The notes under the pieces: model-generated
Seen by the model: the letters and a program-made list of their open reading frames with translations, nothing else
Told to the model about the DNA's origin: nothing
The model's database searches: none
Part shown: positions 18,259 through 27,189 of the stretch, piece after piece
Numbering within the stretch: the stretch's first letter is position 1
How the letters are laid out: each line of letters begins with the position of its first letter
Assembly (NCBI RefSeq): GCF_007748195.1
Contig: NZ_CP037920.1
Coordinates: 6,511,300 to 6,575,299 of the forward strand
DNA length: 64,000 nucleotides
Origin: Gimesia aquarii
GTDB taxonomy: Bacteria > Planctomycetota > Planctomycetia > Planctomycetales > Planctomycetaceae
Direction of reading: 5' to 3'
Made by a program: the position numbers and the translations under genes

Positions 18259-19680
18259 ATGTGTCCGTTAGACCGCTGGATCCTTACACCTTTATTAATA
18301 ACAGGGGTATTATTATGCCTCGCTGACGAAACGTATGCGAAAAAACGTAAATTTCCTTACGAAGCAACAATTAACGCCGATGAAGCATTAGTAAGAAGTG
18401 GTAATGGTCGCCGTTATTACCCAACACTAAAACTCAAAAGAGGGAGCCGCGTTACCGTCCACCGGCATGACCCAGGTGGCTGGTTCATGATCACCCCCCC
18501 TCAGGGGAGTTTCAGTTGGATTCGAGCTGAATATGTTGAAAAAATTGGCCCCCGCCGAGGTCGCGTCACTGAAAATGGGGTTGTTGTGCGTGTGGGAAGT
18601 GCTTTTAATGAATCGCGCGATGTAGAACAGATTCGTCTCTCGAAAAATGATGAAGTCACAATTCTGGGTAGCAAAAACATTCAAACAGAATTCGGCCGAG
18701 TGTTGATGCTTCAGATCAAACCACCGGTCGGTGAGTGGCGATGGATGGAAGGTCACTTGTTAGTTCCTGCAAACCAATATCAACCCAGTAAAGGTGCTCC
18801 TGGCCCTGTGGATTCACCCATCGCAGGTACAAAGAATGACCCTTTTAGTCAAAATGTCACTCAGAATGGCTCAGCTCCTCCTAAACAGGAGATGATTAAA
18901 ACTCCTACAGATGGCTCGGCACGACGCAGTCTACCTGAAGAAGATCAGATTGCCGCTGCCAAACAAGCGATTAAAACGATCGACATTCAGTTTCGCGCTA
19001 TGATTGAGGCAGAACCAACTGCCTGGGATCTGGATGCGCTGGAAAAAGACTACAAAACATTACAACAAGAAATCACACATCCTGCCGTCGCCAGTAAAAT
19101 TGATTTACGACTGGATGCAGTCGAACGCTATCGTAAAGTGCAGGCTGAATATGAAGATTTTCTCAAGCTTGCTGAAGAAACCAGCAAACGTGATGCAGAA
19201 CTGGTTTCAATGGCTCCCGATCAAAATAAGACCAGCCGTTATCCTGATCCCAATACTGCTTCAGGTTCGGATTCTTTGATTCCTCCCACTCCTGAGCCAG
19301 CGAGTGAGCCAACCTTACCCGGTACACCACTTCCGCAGCCCAGCGCGCCAGCACCTGTACCTCCACAACAAAATACAACTCCCCTCTCACCAAAACCCCC
19401 CGTTCAAAAACCTCGGTTTTCAGGGGCAGGTATCGTACGACGTGTCAACAACGGTCGAAATGGAATGCCCACACATGCCCTGGTAACCCCAAGTGGACAG
19501 TTCCTCGCATTTTTACAACCGATTTCCCCCCAGATCAATCTGGACGCCGTCCAGGGGCGTCCGATGGGAGTCACTGGCAAACGCTGGTTCCGCTCGGATT
19601 TGCGGGGTGACTTCATTCTTGTAGAATCAATGACACAAGTGCGACTGCAGGCAGCTCCTGTTGTAAGACCCGGTCGATAA
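18259..19680 (+). CDS. Exported SH3-like domain protein with Pro-rich linker
   Basis: About 473 residues from the ATG at 18259, chosen because GGAGG lies at 18246-18250; an ATG at 18223 has none. A signal segment (about 8-28) precedes a bacterial SH3-like region (ATINADEALVRSGNGRRYYP..., with GWFMITPP and FSWIRAEYVE), and a second, weaker copy (ENGVVVRVGSAFNESRDVEQ). A helical part follows (about 235-315), then a long Pro-rich linker (about 325-390) and a short beta-rich C-terminal domain. SH3b modules commonly bind cell-wall or envelope polymers. The function is unknown. Confidence 0.75.
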   Translation: MCPLDRWILTPLLITGVLLCLADETYAKKRKFPYEATINADEALVRSGNGRRYYPTLKLKRGSRVTVHRHDPGGWFMITPPQGSFSWIRAEYVEKIGPRRGRVTENGVVVRVGSAFNESRDVEQIRLSKNDEVTILGSKNIQTEFGRVLMLQIKPPVGEWRWMEGHLLVPANQYQPSKGAPGPVDSPIAGTKNDPFSQNVTQNGSAPPKQEMIKTPTDGSARRSLPEEDQIAAAKQAIKTIDIQFRAMIEAEPTAWDLDALEKDYKTLQQEITHPAVASKIDLRLDAVERYRKVQAEYEDFLKLAEETSKRDAELVSMAPDQNKTSRYPDPNTASGSDSLIPPTPEPASEPTLPGTPLPQPSAPAPVPPQQNTTPLSPKPPVQKPRFSGAGIVRRVNNGRNGMPTHALVTPSGQFLAFLQPISPQINLDAVQGRPMGVTGKRWFRSDLRGDFILVESMTQVRLQAAPVVRPGR

Positions 19681-19708
19681 TCGAAATCACGGTTCCCTCA
19701 GTTAACAC

Positions 19709-19746
19709 AAAAAGCACCTTGTTCAATAATGAACAAGGTGCTTTTT
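19709..19746. terminator. Strong bidirectional terminator
   Basis: Perfect 16-bp stem (19709-19724 with 19731-19746) and six-base loop. The stem begins with five A and ends with five T, so it works on both strands. It sits between the convergent SH3-like and MFS genes. Confidence 0.9.
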
Positions 19747-19770
19747 AAACTTCATCAGAACAACAGAGAA

Positions 19771-21054
19771 TTACACCATTTCTTCAGTGCTGGCGGCTTT
19801 GGCCACATCCTCTTCGCTGACATTCGAGGCTCCCTTCGGATCATCCTTAAACAGAATCATAAAGATGACCATAATTACAAAGGCTGCGACTGTCGGATAG
19901 ATCCAGAAATCTTTCCAAGTCTCTAGTTTTGCAGCCCCTTCGCCTGTGACAATTGCATTGATTAAATTACCACTGATTAGAGCGCCGACAAGCATACCCA
20001 CCCCTTGCGTCGCCAATACTAAAAATCCTTGTGCTTGTGCACGAATAGCGGGGCCTGCTTTCTGATCAACATATATTTGCCCTGTGACAAAGAAAAAGTC
20101 ATAACAAATACCGTGTAGCAGAATCCCGGCAATAATCATCCAGGCAACGCCGTCAGAAGCACCTGCAGCAAACAAAGCATATCGAACAACCCAGGCGAAC
20201 ATGCCAAATAACAGCATCCGTTTCACACCGAGAGATTTGAAAAACAGTGGCATCAGGACCATGAATAGAACTTCGGACATCTGACCAAAAGACATTTTAA
20301 ATGCAGGATTTGCGATCCCCGCATCAGCAACAAAAACAGGTGCATAGGCATAATATGCAGCCAACGGGATACAGATTAATAATGAACTCACTATAAATAC
20401 TAGAAACGAACGATCCTTCAGAAGCGCAAGTGAGTCTAACCCTAAAATGTCGCGAACTGTGATTTTTTTTCCCTTAGCGGCTGGCGGTGTGTGAGGTAAT
20501 GTCAAGCTGTAAATTCCCATGATAACGCCAGCCCCGCCTGCAACAAGCAATGGAGTCGCTGTCTTATCTGCTCCCAGGACTTTACTGACAATAATGTTCG
20601 CTACAATCCATCCTAATGTTCCAAAAACACGCACTAAAGGAAACCAGACTTCCTGATTCTTCAAATGAGAAAACGCGATGGAATTTGTTAGCCCCAAAGT
20701 TGGCATATAGCATAACATGTGTAACAAAAGTAGAAGAATGAAAGTGCCGCTTCCCGCACCGTTCTCTCCAACAACATTAGGGGCATAGTAAAGTGCAGCC
20801 CCGCCTAAAATCATCAGTACTGCAAGCACCCTTTCTGATGCAAAAAAACGATCTGCAATCATACCTAATATGAATGGGGAAATAATCGCGGCAATCGGAC
20901 CAACAGTATATGCCCAGTAAATTGCGTTTCCCATTCCGTTGGCATCCATATAGTTTCCAACGGTTACGTACCAAGCCCCCCAGACGAAGAACTCAAGGAA
21001 CATCATAATTGAAAGTCGAATACCAATGGCTAAAGGTGATTGCTGTGATGACAT
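19771..21054 (-). CDS. MFS transporter, nucleoside:H+ symporter-like
   Basis: 427 residues and about twelve hydrophobic segments. The opening (IRLSIMMFLEFFVWGAWYVT) and the loop ILGMIADRFFASERVLAVLM resemble the Nuc_H_symport branch (NupG/XapB relatives) widely found in planctomycetes and Bacteroidetes. It should sit in the cytoplasmic membrane and import a nucleoside or sugar-like compound with protons. The substrate cannot be read from the sequence. The C-terminal tail is short, acidic and soluble (EEDVAKAASTEEM). It shares its terminator with the convergent gene. Confidence 0.85.
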   Translation of the reverse strand: MSSQQSPLAIGIRLSIMMFLEFFVWGAWYVTVGNYMDANGMGNAIYWAYTVGPIAAIISPFILGMIADRFFASERVLAVLMILGGAALYYAPNVVGENGAGSGTFILLLLLHMLCYMPTLGLTNSIAFSHLKNQEVWFPLVRVFGTLGWIVANIIVSKVLGADKTATPLLVAGGAGVIMGIYSLTLPHTPPAAKGKKITVRDILGLDSLALLKDRSFLVFIVSSLLICIPLAAYYAYAPVFVADAGIANPAFKMSFGQMSEVLFMVLMPLFFKSLGVKRMLLFGMFAWVVRYALFAAGASDGVAWMIIAGILLHGICYDFFFVTGQIYVDQKAGPAIRAQAQGFLVLATQGVGMLVGALISGNLINAIVTGEGAAKLETWKDFWIYPTVAAFVIMVIFMILFKDDPKGASNVSEEDVAKAASTEEMV

Positions 21055-21545
21055 ACTGGGCTAACCCTTCTCCTGATTCTGTTGCTAAATTCTAAGGTTA
21101 CTGGATCTTTGATCGATACGATCATGTCCAGAAACCCCAATTCAGGCAAGGATAAAGGGATTCACTCCCAGTAATTTCTTTTGAATGGTCTGCCATTGCC
21201 ATTGTCTGTTTGCCGGTTTTCTCAGGTTACTATGCTGCCATTGCTCGATCTCCTAACTCTGATCAGGTCTTCAGAAGAGACTGGAGCATGTAATTCAAGC
21301 ATCTTAACTCATTAGACACTTTATGAAACAAATATGACATAAACCATTACTATAATACATCTTGTAACTCCAAACTCACACAAAACAAAAACATCTCAAT
21401 TTTCTCATTTTATCTATATTTACATTTCTAAAATAATCGATACAATCAGTTTAATCCGAATAATTGATACAATCGGAACAGGCGGAACTCACTCTCACCT
21501 TACTCTCGAATAAAAATTGTCACCGCTTTCTGAGAGATCTTAATC
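21055..21545. other. AT-rich intergenic region
   Basis: Spacer between two genes transcribed away from each other. Runs of A and T and short direct repeats of 'TCGATACAATC'-like sequence (near 21438 and 21465) are visible. I see no gene or structured RNA in it. It must hold both promoters. Confidence 0.4.
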
Positions 21546-21986
21546 ATGCATCTATTAAACAAATTTTGGAGTGAAGAACTCGGTTTGGTCGTATCAGCCG
21601 AGTTAGTCATGTTAGGCACCGTTGGAGTCCTTGGAGCCACCGTTGGCTTAAGTACCGCCTCAACAGCCATTAATGATGAACTGCTGGAGTTCAGCCATGC
21701 GATCCGCAGCCTGGATCAAAGTTATCATGTAGAAGGCCATCAAAGCTGCCGTGCCTGGACAGCATCTTCTTCTTACCGGCAGCAAGATGTTGAAATTTCT
21801 CGTGCGGACCTGTGTGGCCAAATTGAGAGCATGCAGAACGCAGAAAAATCTTCTGAGAAACAGTCCACAATCAAAAAACGCAAAGCCCCTCCTAAAGCGA
21901 AAGAGTTGCGAAAGAAGTTGGAACAAAAAAAGAAGAATGAAAATAAGAAGAAGTCAAAACAGAAAAAAAAGAATCAGAACGCTTAA
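21546..21986 (+). CDS. Small membrane-anchored pilin-like protein with poly-Lys tail
   Basis: 146 residues. The N-terminus has a short charged stretch and then one hydrophobic helix (about 13-42) of the pattern EELGLVVSAELVMLGTVGVL, like Flp-type pilins and small planctomycete proteins I recall with the same layout. A middle part (about 45-90) holds RSLDQSYHVEGHQSCRAW and a Cys/Asp element (RADLCGQIES). The last 45 residues are almost only Lys, Gln, Glu and Asn, a strongly basic tail. It could bind DNA, RNA or an acidic polymer, or be a surface filament subunit; neither is shown. A long hairpin follows at 22005. Confidence 0.65.
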   Translation: MHLLNKFWSEELGLVVSAELVMLGTVGVLGATVGLSTASTAINDELLEFSHAIRSLDQSYHVEGHQSCRAWTASSSYRQQDVEISRADLCGQIESMQNAEKSSEKQSTIKKRKAPPKAKELRKKLEQKKKNENKKKSKQKKKNQNA

Positions 21987-22004
21987 TTGCCATTAAGTCG
22001 TAAT

Positions 22005-22067
22005 GCATCTAAAACAATCAGCCCTCTATTAGTGAGCTACTAAAAGAGGGCTGATTGTTTTAGATGC
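22005..22067. terminator. Long perfect hairpin between convergent genes
   Basis: A perfect 23-bp stem (22005-22027 with 22045-22067) and a 17-base loop. Termination for both neighbours is likely, although no clean T-run follows. The stem is far longer than a normal terminator. Confidence 0.7.
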
Positions 22068-22069
22068 GT

Positions 22070-22939
22070 CTATTTATTTCGATTCCACTCATCAACCTGT
22101 TGTAAAACCTGAATGACAGCTTTCAAGGGATCAAGCGCTTCTGCTTCAAAGCGTCTGGAAATCCTTGGGTTCTGAGGCGGAGAATAAGAACAACTAAATA
22201 AGAATTCATTAGGGCGCCCCCCTGGCTCAAGTCGATAATCTCTGATCCCCAATTCATTCAACTTTTCAACGGCGGCACCCCATGTGACAGGATCTCGTCG
22301 CAACATTTTCTCTGCTCGTAATCGAAACTGTTCATCAACTGGTTTGACGGCAGCCGGACGTGAGGGAGGCACCTTTTCGAATGGATTCGCTTCGTTTTCA
22401 ACCTGTAGAATCTCTTGATTAAAGGTCCCAGCCGATTCGAGCGAAGCCTGTTCCGTTTCGAAAGACGCCTGTTGAATCGATTTGTTTTCTAAATTCTGTT
22501 CGGACATTCGGCCCGAGTTTGCAGAAGAAAGGCCGATCCCTTTCTGATCTACTTCAAGCTTGGAGGGAACTGTCTCCAACTCCCAACCTTCGAGCGCGCC
22601 AGCAGGTGGCAACCATTCCTCTTCGTTAAAGGAACCCTTTTGAGTCGATGCCATTTTTTCGAAGGGACTTTTCGTTTCTCCCCTGTTTTGATTCGGCCCC
22701 GACCGTTGAGAAAAATCACCTTCGCTTCCCAAATCAATTTCATCTGCTGAAGCATCAAATGAAATATCTTCGAATTGAGAGCCCGAAAACCCTTCGCTGT
22801 TGGCTTGCTCATTTTCATTGAAAGGTGACTTTTTAACGGGAGCGATTTCCGGAATGCCAAATATGGCCAACATCGGAACTGCGACCAAAGGTATCAGCAT
22901 TAGTATGGTAGAAAAAAAGTCATTCGATTTGGAGCGCAT
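22070..22939 (-). CDS. Membrane-anchored protein of unknown function
   Basis: 289 residues. One N-terminal hydrophobic segment (about 9-29) anchors or exports it. The middle (about 35-200) is acidic, rich in Ser, Glu, Asn and Phe, and looks disordered. A small folded C-terminal domain follows (about 205-289): WGAAVEKLNELGIRDYRLEP, then FLFSCSYSPPQNPRISRRFE and an amphipathic end helix. I recognise no family. It is convergent with the pilin-like gene and shares the long hairpin. Coding confidence is good because the frame is long and the N-terminus is a sensible anchor. Confidence 0.7.
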   Translation of the reverse strand: MRSKSNDFFSTILMLIPLVAVPMLAIFGIPEIAPVKKSPFNENEQANSEGFSGSQFEDISFDASADEIDLGSEGDFSQRSGPNQNRGETKSPFEKMASTQKGSFNEEEWLPPAGALEGWELETVPSKLEVDQKGIGLSSANSGRMSEQNLENKSIQQASFETEQASLESAGTFNQEILQVENEANPFEKVPPSRPAAVKPVDEQFRLRAEKMLRRDPVTWGAAVEKLNELGIRDYRLEPGGRPNEFLFSCSYSPPQNPRISRRFEAEALDPLKAVIQVLQQVDEWNRNK

Positions 22940-23649
22940 TTGCGTTTCTCCTCCATGTTCGCAACACGCTGTCGGAAATTATCCGACTTGAACAATGGGA
23001 ACACTCCTTGTTCTCAATGTTGGGGTTACCAGGAACCATATTGGTTAACCACAGTCTTATTCGATCAATGTTTGTATTTCTTGATGTATTTGAATTAACA
23101 AATCACGGATCATTTTCCTGAGAAAACCATACTGAGCTTATAAAAACTCAACATTTTCAACTCAAGGGAGCGGATCATACAGAAACTCCAGAGAATCAAC
23201 AATTGGAGTTTTCAAGAATCTCTTAATTTCAGAAATTCTCAACAACTTCAACTTGTACTCCATGAGGCATATCATGTTAGAATAGGCAAAAAACAGCCTA
23301 TAAACAGAATGTAAAAATCACGACACAGATGTTAGATGAGATAATCTAAAGATTCTGTCTTGACAATTTACAAAAAAACAAAGAGAACATGTAATCAAAT
23401 TTATTACGGTTTGCCAATTAGTTCGATTAGTAGTCTACAAGGTCGAGCCAAAACACGGATGGTATCTATTCTCGACACTAAATTACAAGACCGTAATACC
23501 TCACAAAAAGAGGGCTTCATTTCAGAAGTTCTTGTTTAGCAAAGTGGTCTATTTTCTTACTAGTTTTGTGGCAGTTTTTCCGACAACAGTGATCCGTTGG
23601 AAATGAGCCCAAAACAAGTGGATTTCGACAAAGGGAGTCACGAAATTCA
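22940..23649. other. Long AT-rich divergent spacer
   Basis: 710 bases with no supported gene. It separates the anchored protein (minus) from the DUF1571 gene (plus). A TTGACA at about 23361 has no convincing -10 partner. GGGAGTCACG just before 23650 is the likely ribosome site of the next gene. Confidence 0.4.
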
Positions 23650-24474
23650 ATGGTAAAACAACACACTTACCAATCAAACTTCGTTCTGGTCCGCCAGACT
23701 AAAAAAGTGGCTATCATGGCAGGGCTTATGGTCCTATCAGCGATCACTACTCTGACTCAAACCAATTTGCTTTCGGCAGCAGATGCAGAGCATCCACTTG
23801 ATCCTGCAATCAGGCTCGCAATGAAGAGCTATGATACAACCGCTCAAGTGAAAGACTTCGAAGGCACCTTCATCAAACGGGAAAAAGTAGGACGCCGCAT
23901 GCAACCTACTCAGACAATGAAGATTAAATTCCGTGAGAAGCCTTTAAGTGTCTATCTACACTTTCAGAAACCACATACAGGAAGAGAAGTTATTTATTTC
24001 CAAGGTAGAAATGGAAATCAGATCCTCGCTCATGAAACAGGGATCAAAGGACTTGTAGGAACGATTTCTCTTCAACCTAACAGTCCTCAAGCAATGGATG
24101 AAAGCCGTTACCCCATTACAACGATCGGCATCCGAAAAATGTTGTTTCAAATTCTGAAGCAATGGAAAGAAGAACGACAAGTCAATGCAGGGGTGAACGT
24201 GAAATATTTCCCTGATGCAAAGCTTGGTAACATGCAATGTAAAGTCCTGGAAACAAGTTACCCACAACAAAAACCAGGACTCCGCTTTCAAATGACTCGT
24301 TTATACATCGATAAAGCAACCAATCTACCAGTTCGCGTCGAACAATATGACTGGCCAACTAGAAGAAACAGCAAGCCTGAATTGGTAGAAGAGTACACGT
24401 ATACGAACATCCGCACGAACGCAGGACTGAACGATGCTGACTTTGACCCCAAAAATCCCGCTTACAACTTCTAA
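23650..24474 (+). CDS. Exported DUF1571 family protein
   Basis: 274 residues. N-terminal hydrophobic segment (about 22-42) then a DUF1571 domain: VKDFEGTFIKREKVGRRMQP, KIKFREKPLSVYLHFQKP, GREVIYFQGRNGNQILAHE, LETSYPQQKPGLRFQMTRLY and a YDWP block near the end. The fold class is LolA/LppX-like, a half-barrel that binds lipids or lipoproteins. The domain is common in planctomycetes and its role is not known; envelope transport is the natural guess. A terminator follows at 24509. Confidence 0.85.
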   Translation: MVKQHTYQSNFVLVRQTKKVAIMAGLMVLSAITTLTQTNLLSAADAEHPLDPAIRLAMKSYDTTAQVKDFEGTFIKREKVGRRMQPTQTMKIKFREKPLSVYLHFQKPHTGREVIYFQGRNGNQILAHETGIKGLVGTISLQPNSPQAMDESRYPITTIGIRKMLFQILKQWKEERQVNAGVNVKYFPDAKLGNMQCKVLETSYPQQKPGLRFQMTRLYIDKATNLPVRVEQYDWPTRRNSKPELVEEYTYTNIRTNAGLNDADFDPKNPAYNF

Positions 24475-24508
24475 GCAAAAGCTCATAAATTAACATATCT
24501 CACAAATC

Positions 24509-24546
24509 AAACCCCGAAGGCTGAGCTTCAGTCTCCGGGGTTTTTT
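24509..24546 (+). terminator. Rho-independent terminator
   Basis: GC-rich stem (AACCCCG..., paired with CGGGGTT) followed directly by six T, a few bases after the DUF1571 stop. One mismatch inside the stem. Confidence 0.85.
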
Positions 24547-24787
24547 ATTGATTTTGAATCGGGCTTCTTCGTTTGCTCTTCTTACCACAACTGCAATCCA
24601 CGCTTACAAGTTGCAAGTGGTTCTCTCACATTGATATAATCAGATATTATTATATGTATTTATCTGATAGATCTTCGACTACATAATTAATCGTCGCCCA
24701 GCATCCCGATTTCAATCGGTTGATCAGATAAAATCAACATCCCACTTTGATCCTCAAATAATTCAATGAACCACAAAGGAGTCCAAC

Positions 24788-26161
24788 ATGAGTGAAGCGC
24801 CTAAAGATACCTCATCACGCCGCGAGTTTTTGAAAAATTCGAGTCGACTCGCTGCCGGGGCTTCTGTTTTAGCGGGCACTGCAATTCCACACGTCTATGC
24901 CGCCGACCAAAATACAATCAAAATCGCGTTAGTGGGATGCGGAGGACGCGGGACAGGTGCGGCAGCCAATGCACTTTCAACTACCAGCGGCCCTATCAAG
25001 TTGGTCGCAATGGCAGATGTCTTTGACAACCGCTTGAACACAAGTTATCAAAGCCTCAAAAAGGCGTTTGGGGACAAAGTCGACGTTCCTGACGACCAGA
25101 AATTTATCGGCTTTGATGGATATGAAAAGGCAATCAGTTGTCTTGGACCAGGCGATGTTGTCTTACTGGTTACACCTCCCGCATTTCGATGGGTTCACTT
25201 CGGTTATGCCATCGAAAAAGGGATTAACGTTTTCATGGAAAAACCTCTGACCGTTGATGGTCCCAGTACACGCAAGATGCTTGAACTGGCTAAGAAATCA
25301 GAAGAAAAAAATCTCAAAGTCGGCGTCGGTCTGATGTGCCGTCACTGTAAAGCCCGTCAGGAACTTTACGACCGCATCAAGCAGGGACAGATTGGAGATA
25401 TTCTGGAACTTAGAGCCTATCGTATGGCAGGTCCAACGGGATCTGCAGCCACAGGTCCTAAACCAGAAAAAATGAGCGAACTACTCTATCAAATTAAAAA
25501 CTTCCACGGCTTTCTTTGGGCCAGTGGTGGAGGATTCAGTGACTTCCTCATCCATAACATCGATGAAAGTTGCTGGATGAAAGATGCCTGGCCTGTTCAA
25601 GCCGATGGCTCAGGTGGCCGACACTATCGAGGGGATAATGTCGATCAGAATTTCGACAGTTACAGTGTTGAATACACCTTCGCTGACGGAACTAAGATGT
25701 TTCTGAGAGGCCGGACCATGCCTGGCTGTCGTCAAAAATTTGCCAGCTTTGCCCATGGAACCAAAGGTTTGGCAGTGATTTCCACGTCCGCTCATCATCC
25801 AGCCAAAGCACGCATCTATAAAGGCTATAATGAAGCGAAAGAGAATCTGGCATGGGCATATCCTCAACCAGAGCCAAACCCATATCAGTTGGAATGGGAT
25901 GACTTGATCAATGCAATTCGACAAGACAAACGTTACAATGAAGTCAAACGTGGTGCGGAAGCCAGTCTGGTAACTTCAATGGGAAGAATGGCCGCTCATA
26001 CAGGGCAAGTCGTGACCTACGATGAAATGCTTAACTGTAAACAAGAATTTGCACCTGATGTCGATAAATTAACATTGGACTCCCCTGCTCCGGTACTGGC
26101 ACGAGCCGATGGCTCTTATCCTGTACCACTGCCTGGTATCTTGAAACGTCGTGAATATTAA
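24788..26161 (+). CDS. TAT-exported Gfo/Idh/MocA oxidoreductase
   Basis: 457 residues; AAGGAG lies seven bases before the ATG. A twin-arginine signal is clear: SRREFLKNSSRLAAGASVLA, ending near VYAAD. The NAD(P)-binding Rossmann part begins IKIALVGCGGRGTGAAANA, the EKP motif is FMEKPLTVDGP, and a C-terminal GFO_IDH_MocA-type domain follows, with GRMAAHTGQVVTYDEM near the end. Export of a folded cofactor-bearing sugar oxidoreductase by TAT is frequent in planctomycetes. The substrate is unknown. It is monocistronic as far as visible, since more than 1 kb separates it from mraZ. Confidence 0.88.
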   Translation: MSEAPKDTSSRREFLKNSSRLAAGASVLAGTAIPHVYAADQNTIKIALVGCGGRGTGAAANALSTTSGPIKLVAMADVFDNRLNTSYQSLKKAFGDKVDVPDDQKFIGFDGYEKAISCLGPGDVVLLVTPPAFRWVHFGYAIEKGINVFMEKPLTVDGPSTRKMLELAKKSEEKNLKVGVGLMCRHCKARQELYDRIKQGQIGDILELRAYRMAGPTGSAATGPKPEKMSELLYQIKNFHGFLWASGGGFSDFLIHNIDESCWMKDAWPVQADGSGGRHYRGDNVDQNFDSYSVEYTFADGTKMFLRGRTMPGCRQKFASFAHGTKGLAVISTSAHHPAKARIYKGYNEAKENLAWAYPQPEPNPYQLEWDDLINAIRQDKRYNEVKRGAEASLVTSMGRMAAHTGQVVTYDEMLNCKQEFAPDVDKLTLDSPAPVLARADGSYPVPLPGILKRREY

Positions 26162-26201
26162 AATTCATTGACAATTCTTAAGTTGCAACCAAACACTTCT
26201 A

Positions 26202-26246
26202 TTGCCTGGCGAGTTTCGAATGAACTTCGGAGTTCTCGCCAGGCAA
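26202..26246. terminator. Terminator-like hairpin after the TAT oxidoreductase
   Basis: Perfect 12-bp stem (26202-26213 with 26235-26246) around a 21-base loop that can itself fold. It lies 41 bases after the stop codon. There is no T-run, so a processing or protective hairpin is also possible. Confidence 0.5.
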
Positions 26247-26410
26247 ACGGAAGTAATCGTTGAACAGTCCCCTTCCTGATTCACATTTACATTTCCTTTC
26301 AATCGCATTCAAGCACTCGTGACAAATGCAAGTCTTTCAAATCAGCCTATTCTCCACTGAGATTCTGTATCATTTTTTATAGATTGACATGACCGTGTCT
26401 CCCTCCAAAA

Positions 26411-26451
26411 TGCGCAATCTGCGTCGCGCGTGAGTAAATGATTCTTACTCA
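26411..26451 (+). repeat. GC-rich intergenic repeat, copy 1, with adjacent inverted repeat
   Basis: 26411-26434 has the layout TGCGC-N4-TGCGTCGCGCG-TGAG, a GC island in AT-rich DNA. The minus strand at 63453-63479 has the same layout with two extra bases. The TGAG end here starts a perfect 7-bp inverted repeat (TGAGTAA at 26431-26437, TTACTCA at 26445-26451). Function unknown. Confidence 0.5.
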
Positions 26452-27065
26452 TGAATACTTCTACCTCTGATGATATTATCACTATAAAACTGACTGTTTT
26501 TTGCTGTTAAGAATGTGAAACTTCAGCATCAGTTTTCGATGATCACCTTCTTATCAGCTGATTTCAAACAGTATCAAATATGAATCAAGTGCCATCATCA
26601 GATACTACTACAGTTTCAATCACATATCACATGAATCACATCGCTAAACCCACACAGGTCAATTTCAATGATCTTCAAAGTCACGAGAAAAGCTTTCAGA
26701 TCAAATAAAAAATCAGAGTGATGGAATTGGCAATCTCAACTCATCAATCATTTTCAGTTGAACCGAGAGGGCCGATAGGATGGCCTCCCTCAAACAACTA
26801 GCATGTGCCTGTAAACATTCTATCTATTATGTCCCTGATTACTGATGCTAAAAATTTATGCTGATCAGCTACATAAGCGACATATAGAACTAGAACGTAC
26901 TGAAAACATGATCCCAGAGAACGGGGCTATCAACTTCTTCTGCTACTTTTCTTTTTAATTTCACTATGTGAAAAATTGTCGCAAAAAGAAAAATTGACAA
27001 AATCGAGAGAATTCGACAATCAATGATTGCCTTTTTGGTAATCGAGCTGTAAATTCTTATCTATG

Positions 27066-27128
27066 TGGGTTTCTTACCCAATTGATCTTTGAAAACTTAT
27101 TGATTGTGGGTTATCCGCCCAGTATAAT
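27066..27128 (+). promoter_or_regulatory. mraZ promoter with two TGGGT-N5-CCCA palindromes
   Basis: Two palindromes, TGGGT-TTCTT-ACCCA (27066-27080) and TGGGT-TATCC-GCCCA (27107-27121), lie 41 bp apart. The second fills the spacer of a good sigma70-like promoter: TTGATT at 27100-27105 and TATAAT at 27123-27128, spacing 17. MraZ proteins are known to bind TGGGN repeats with 5-bp spacers, so these look like operators for self-repression. Here the half-sites are inverted rather than direct, which is unusual. Confidence 0.7.
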
Positions 27129-27189
27129 ATTGAACTCTTTCACAATCACTGAAAGACGATAGACAAACACCCTTTTTTGAAGGCTGGCA

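Larger units (their letters stand above)
26162..27189. other. Long regulatory spacer before mraZ
   Basis: About 1 kb without a supported gene. It carries an inverted repeat at 26202-26246, one copy of a GC-rich repeat at 26411-26434 directly followed by a 7-bp inverted repeat, and the mraZ promoter with two palindromes at 27066-27128. The rest is AT-rich and unremarkable. Confidence 0.5.
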
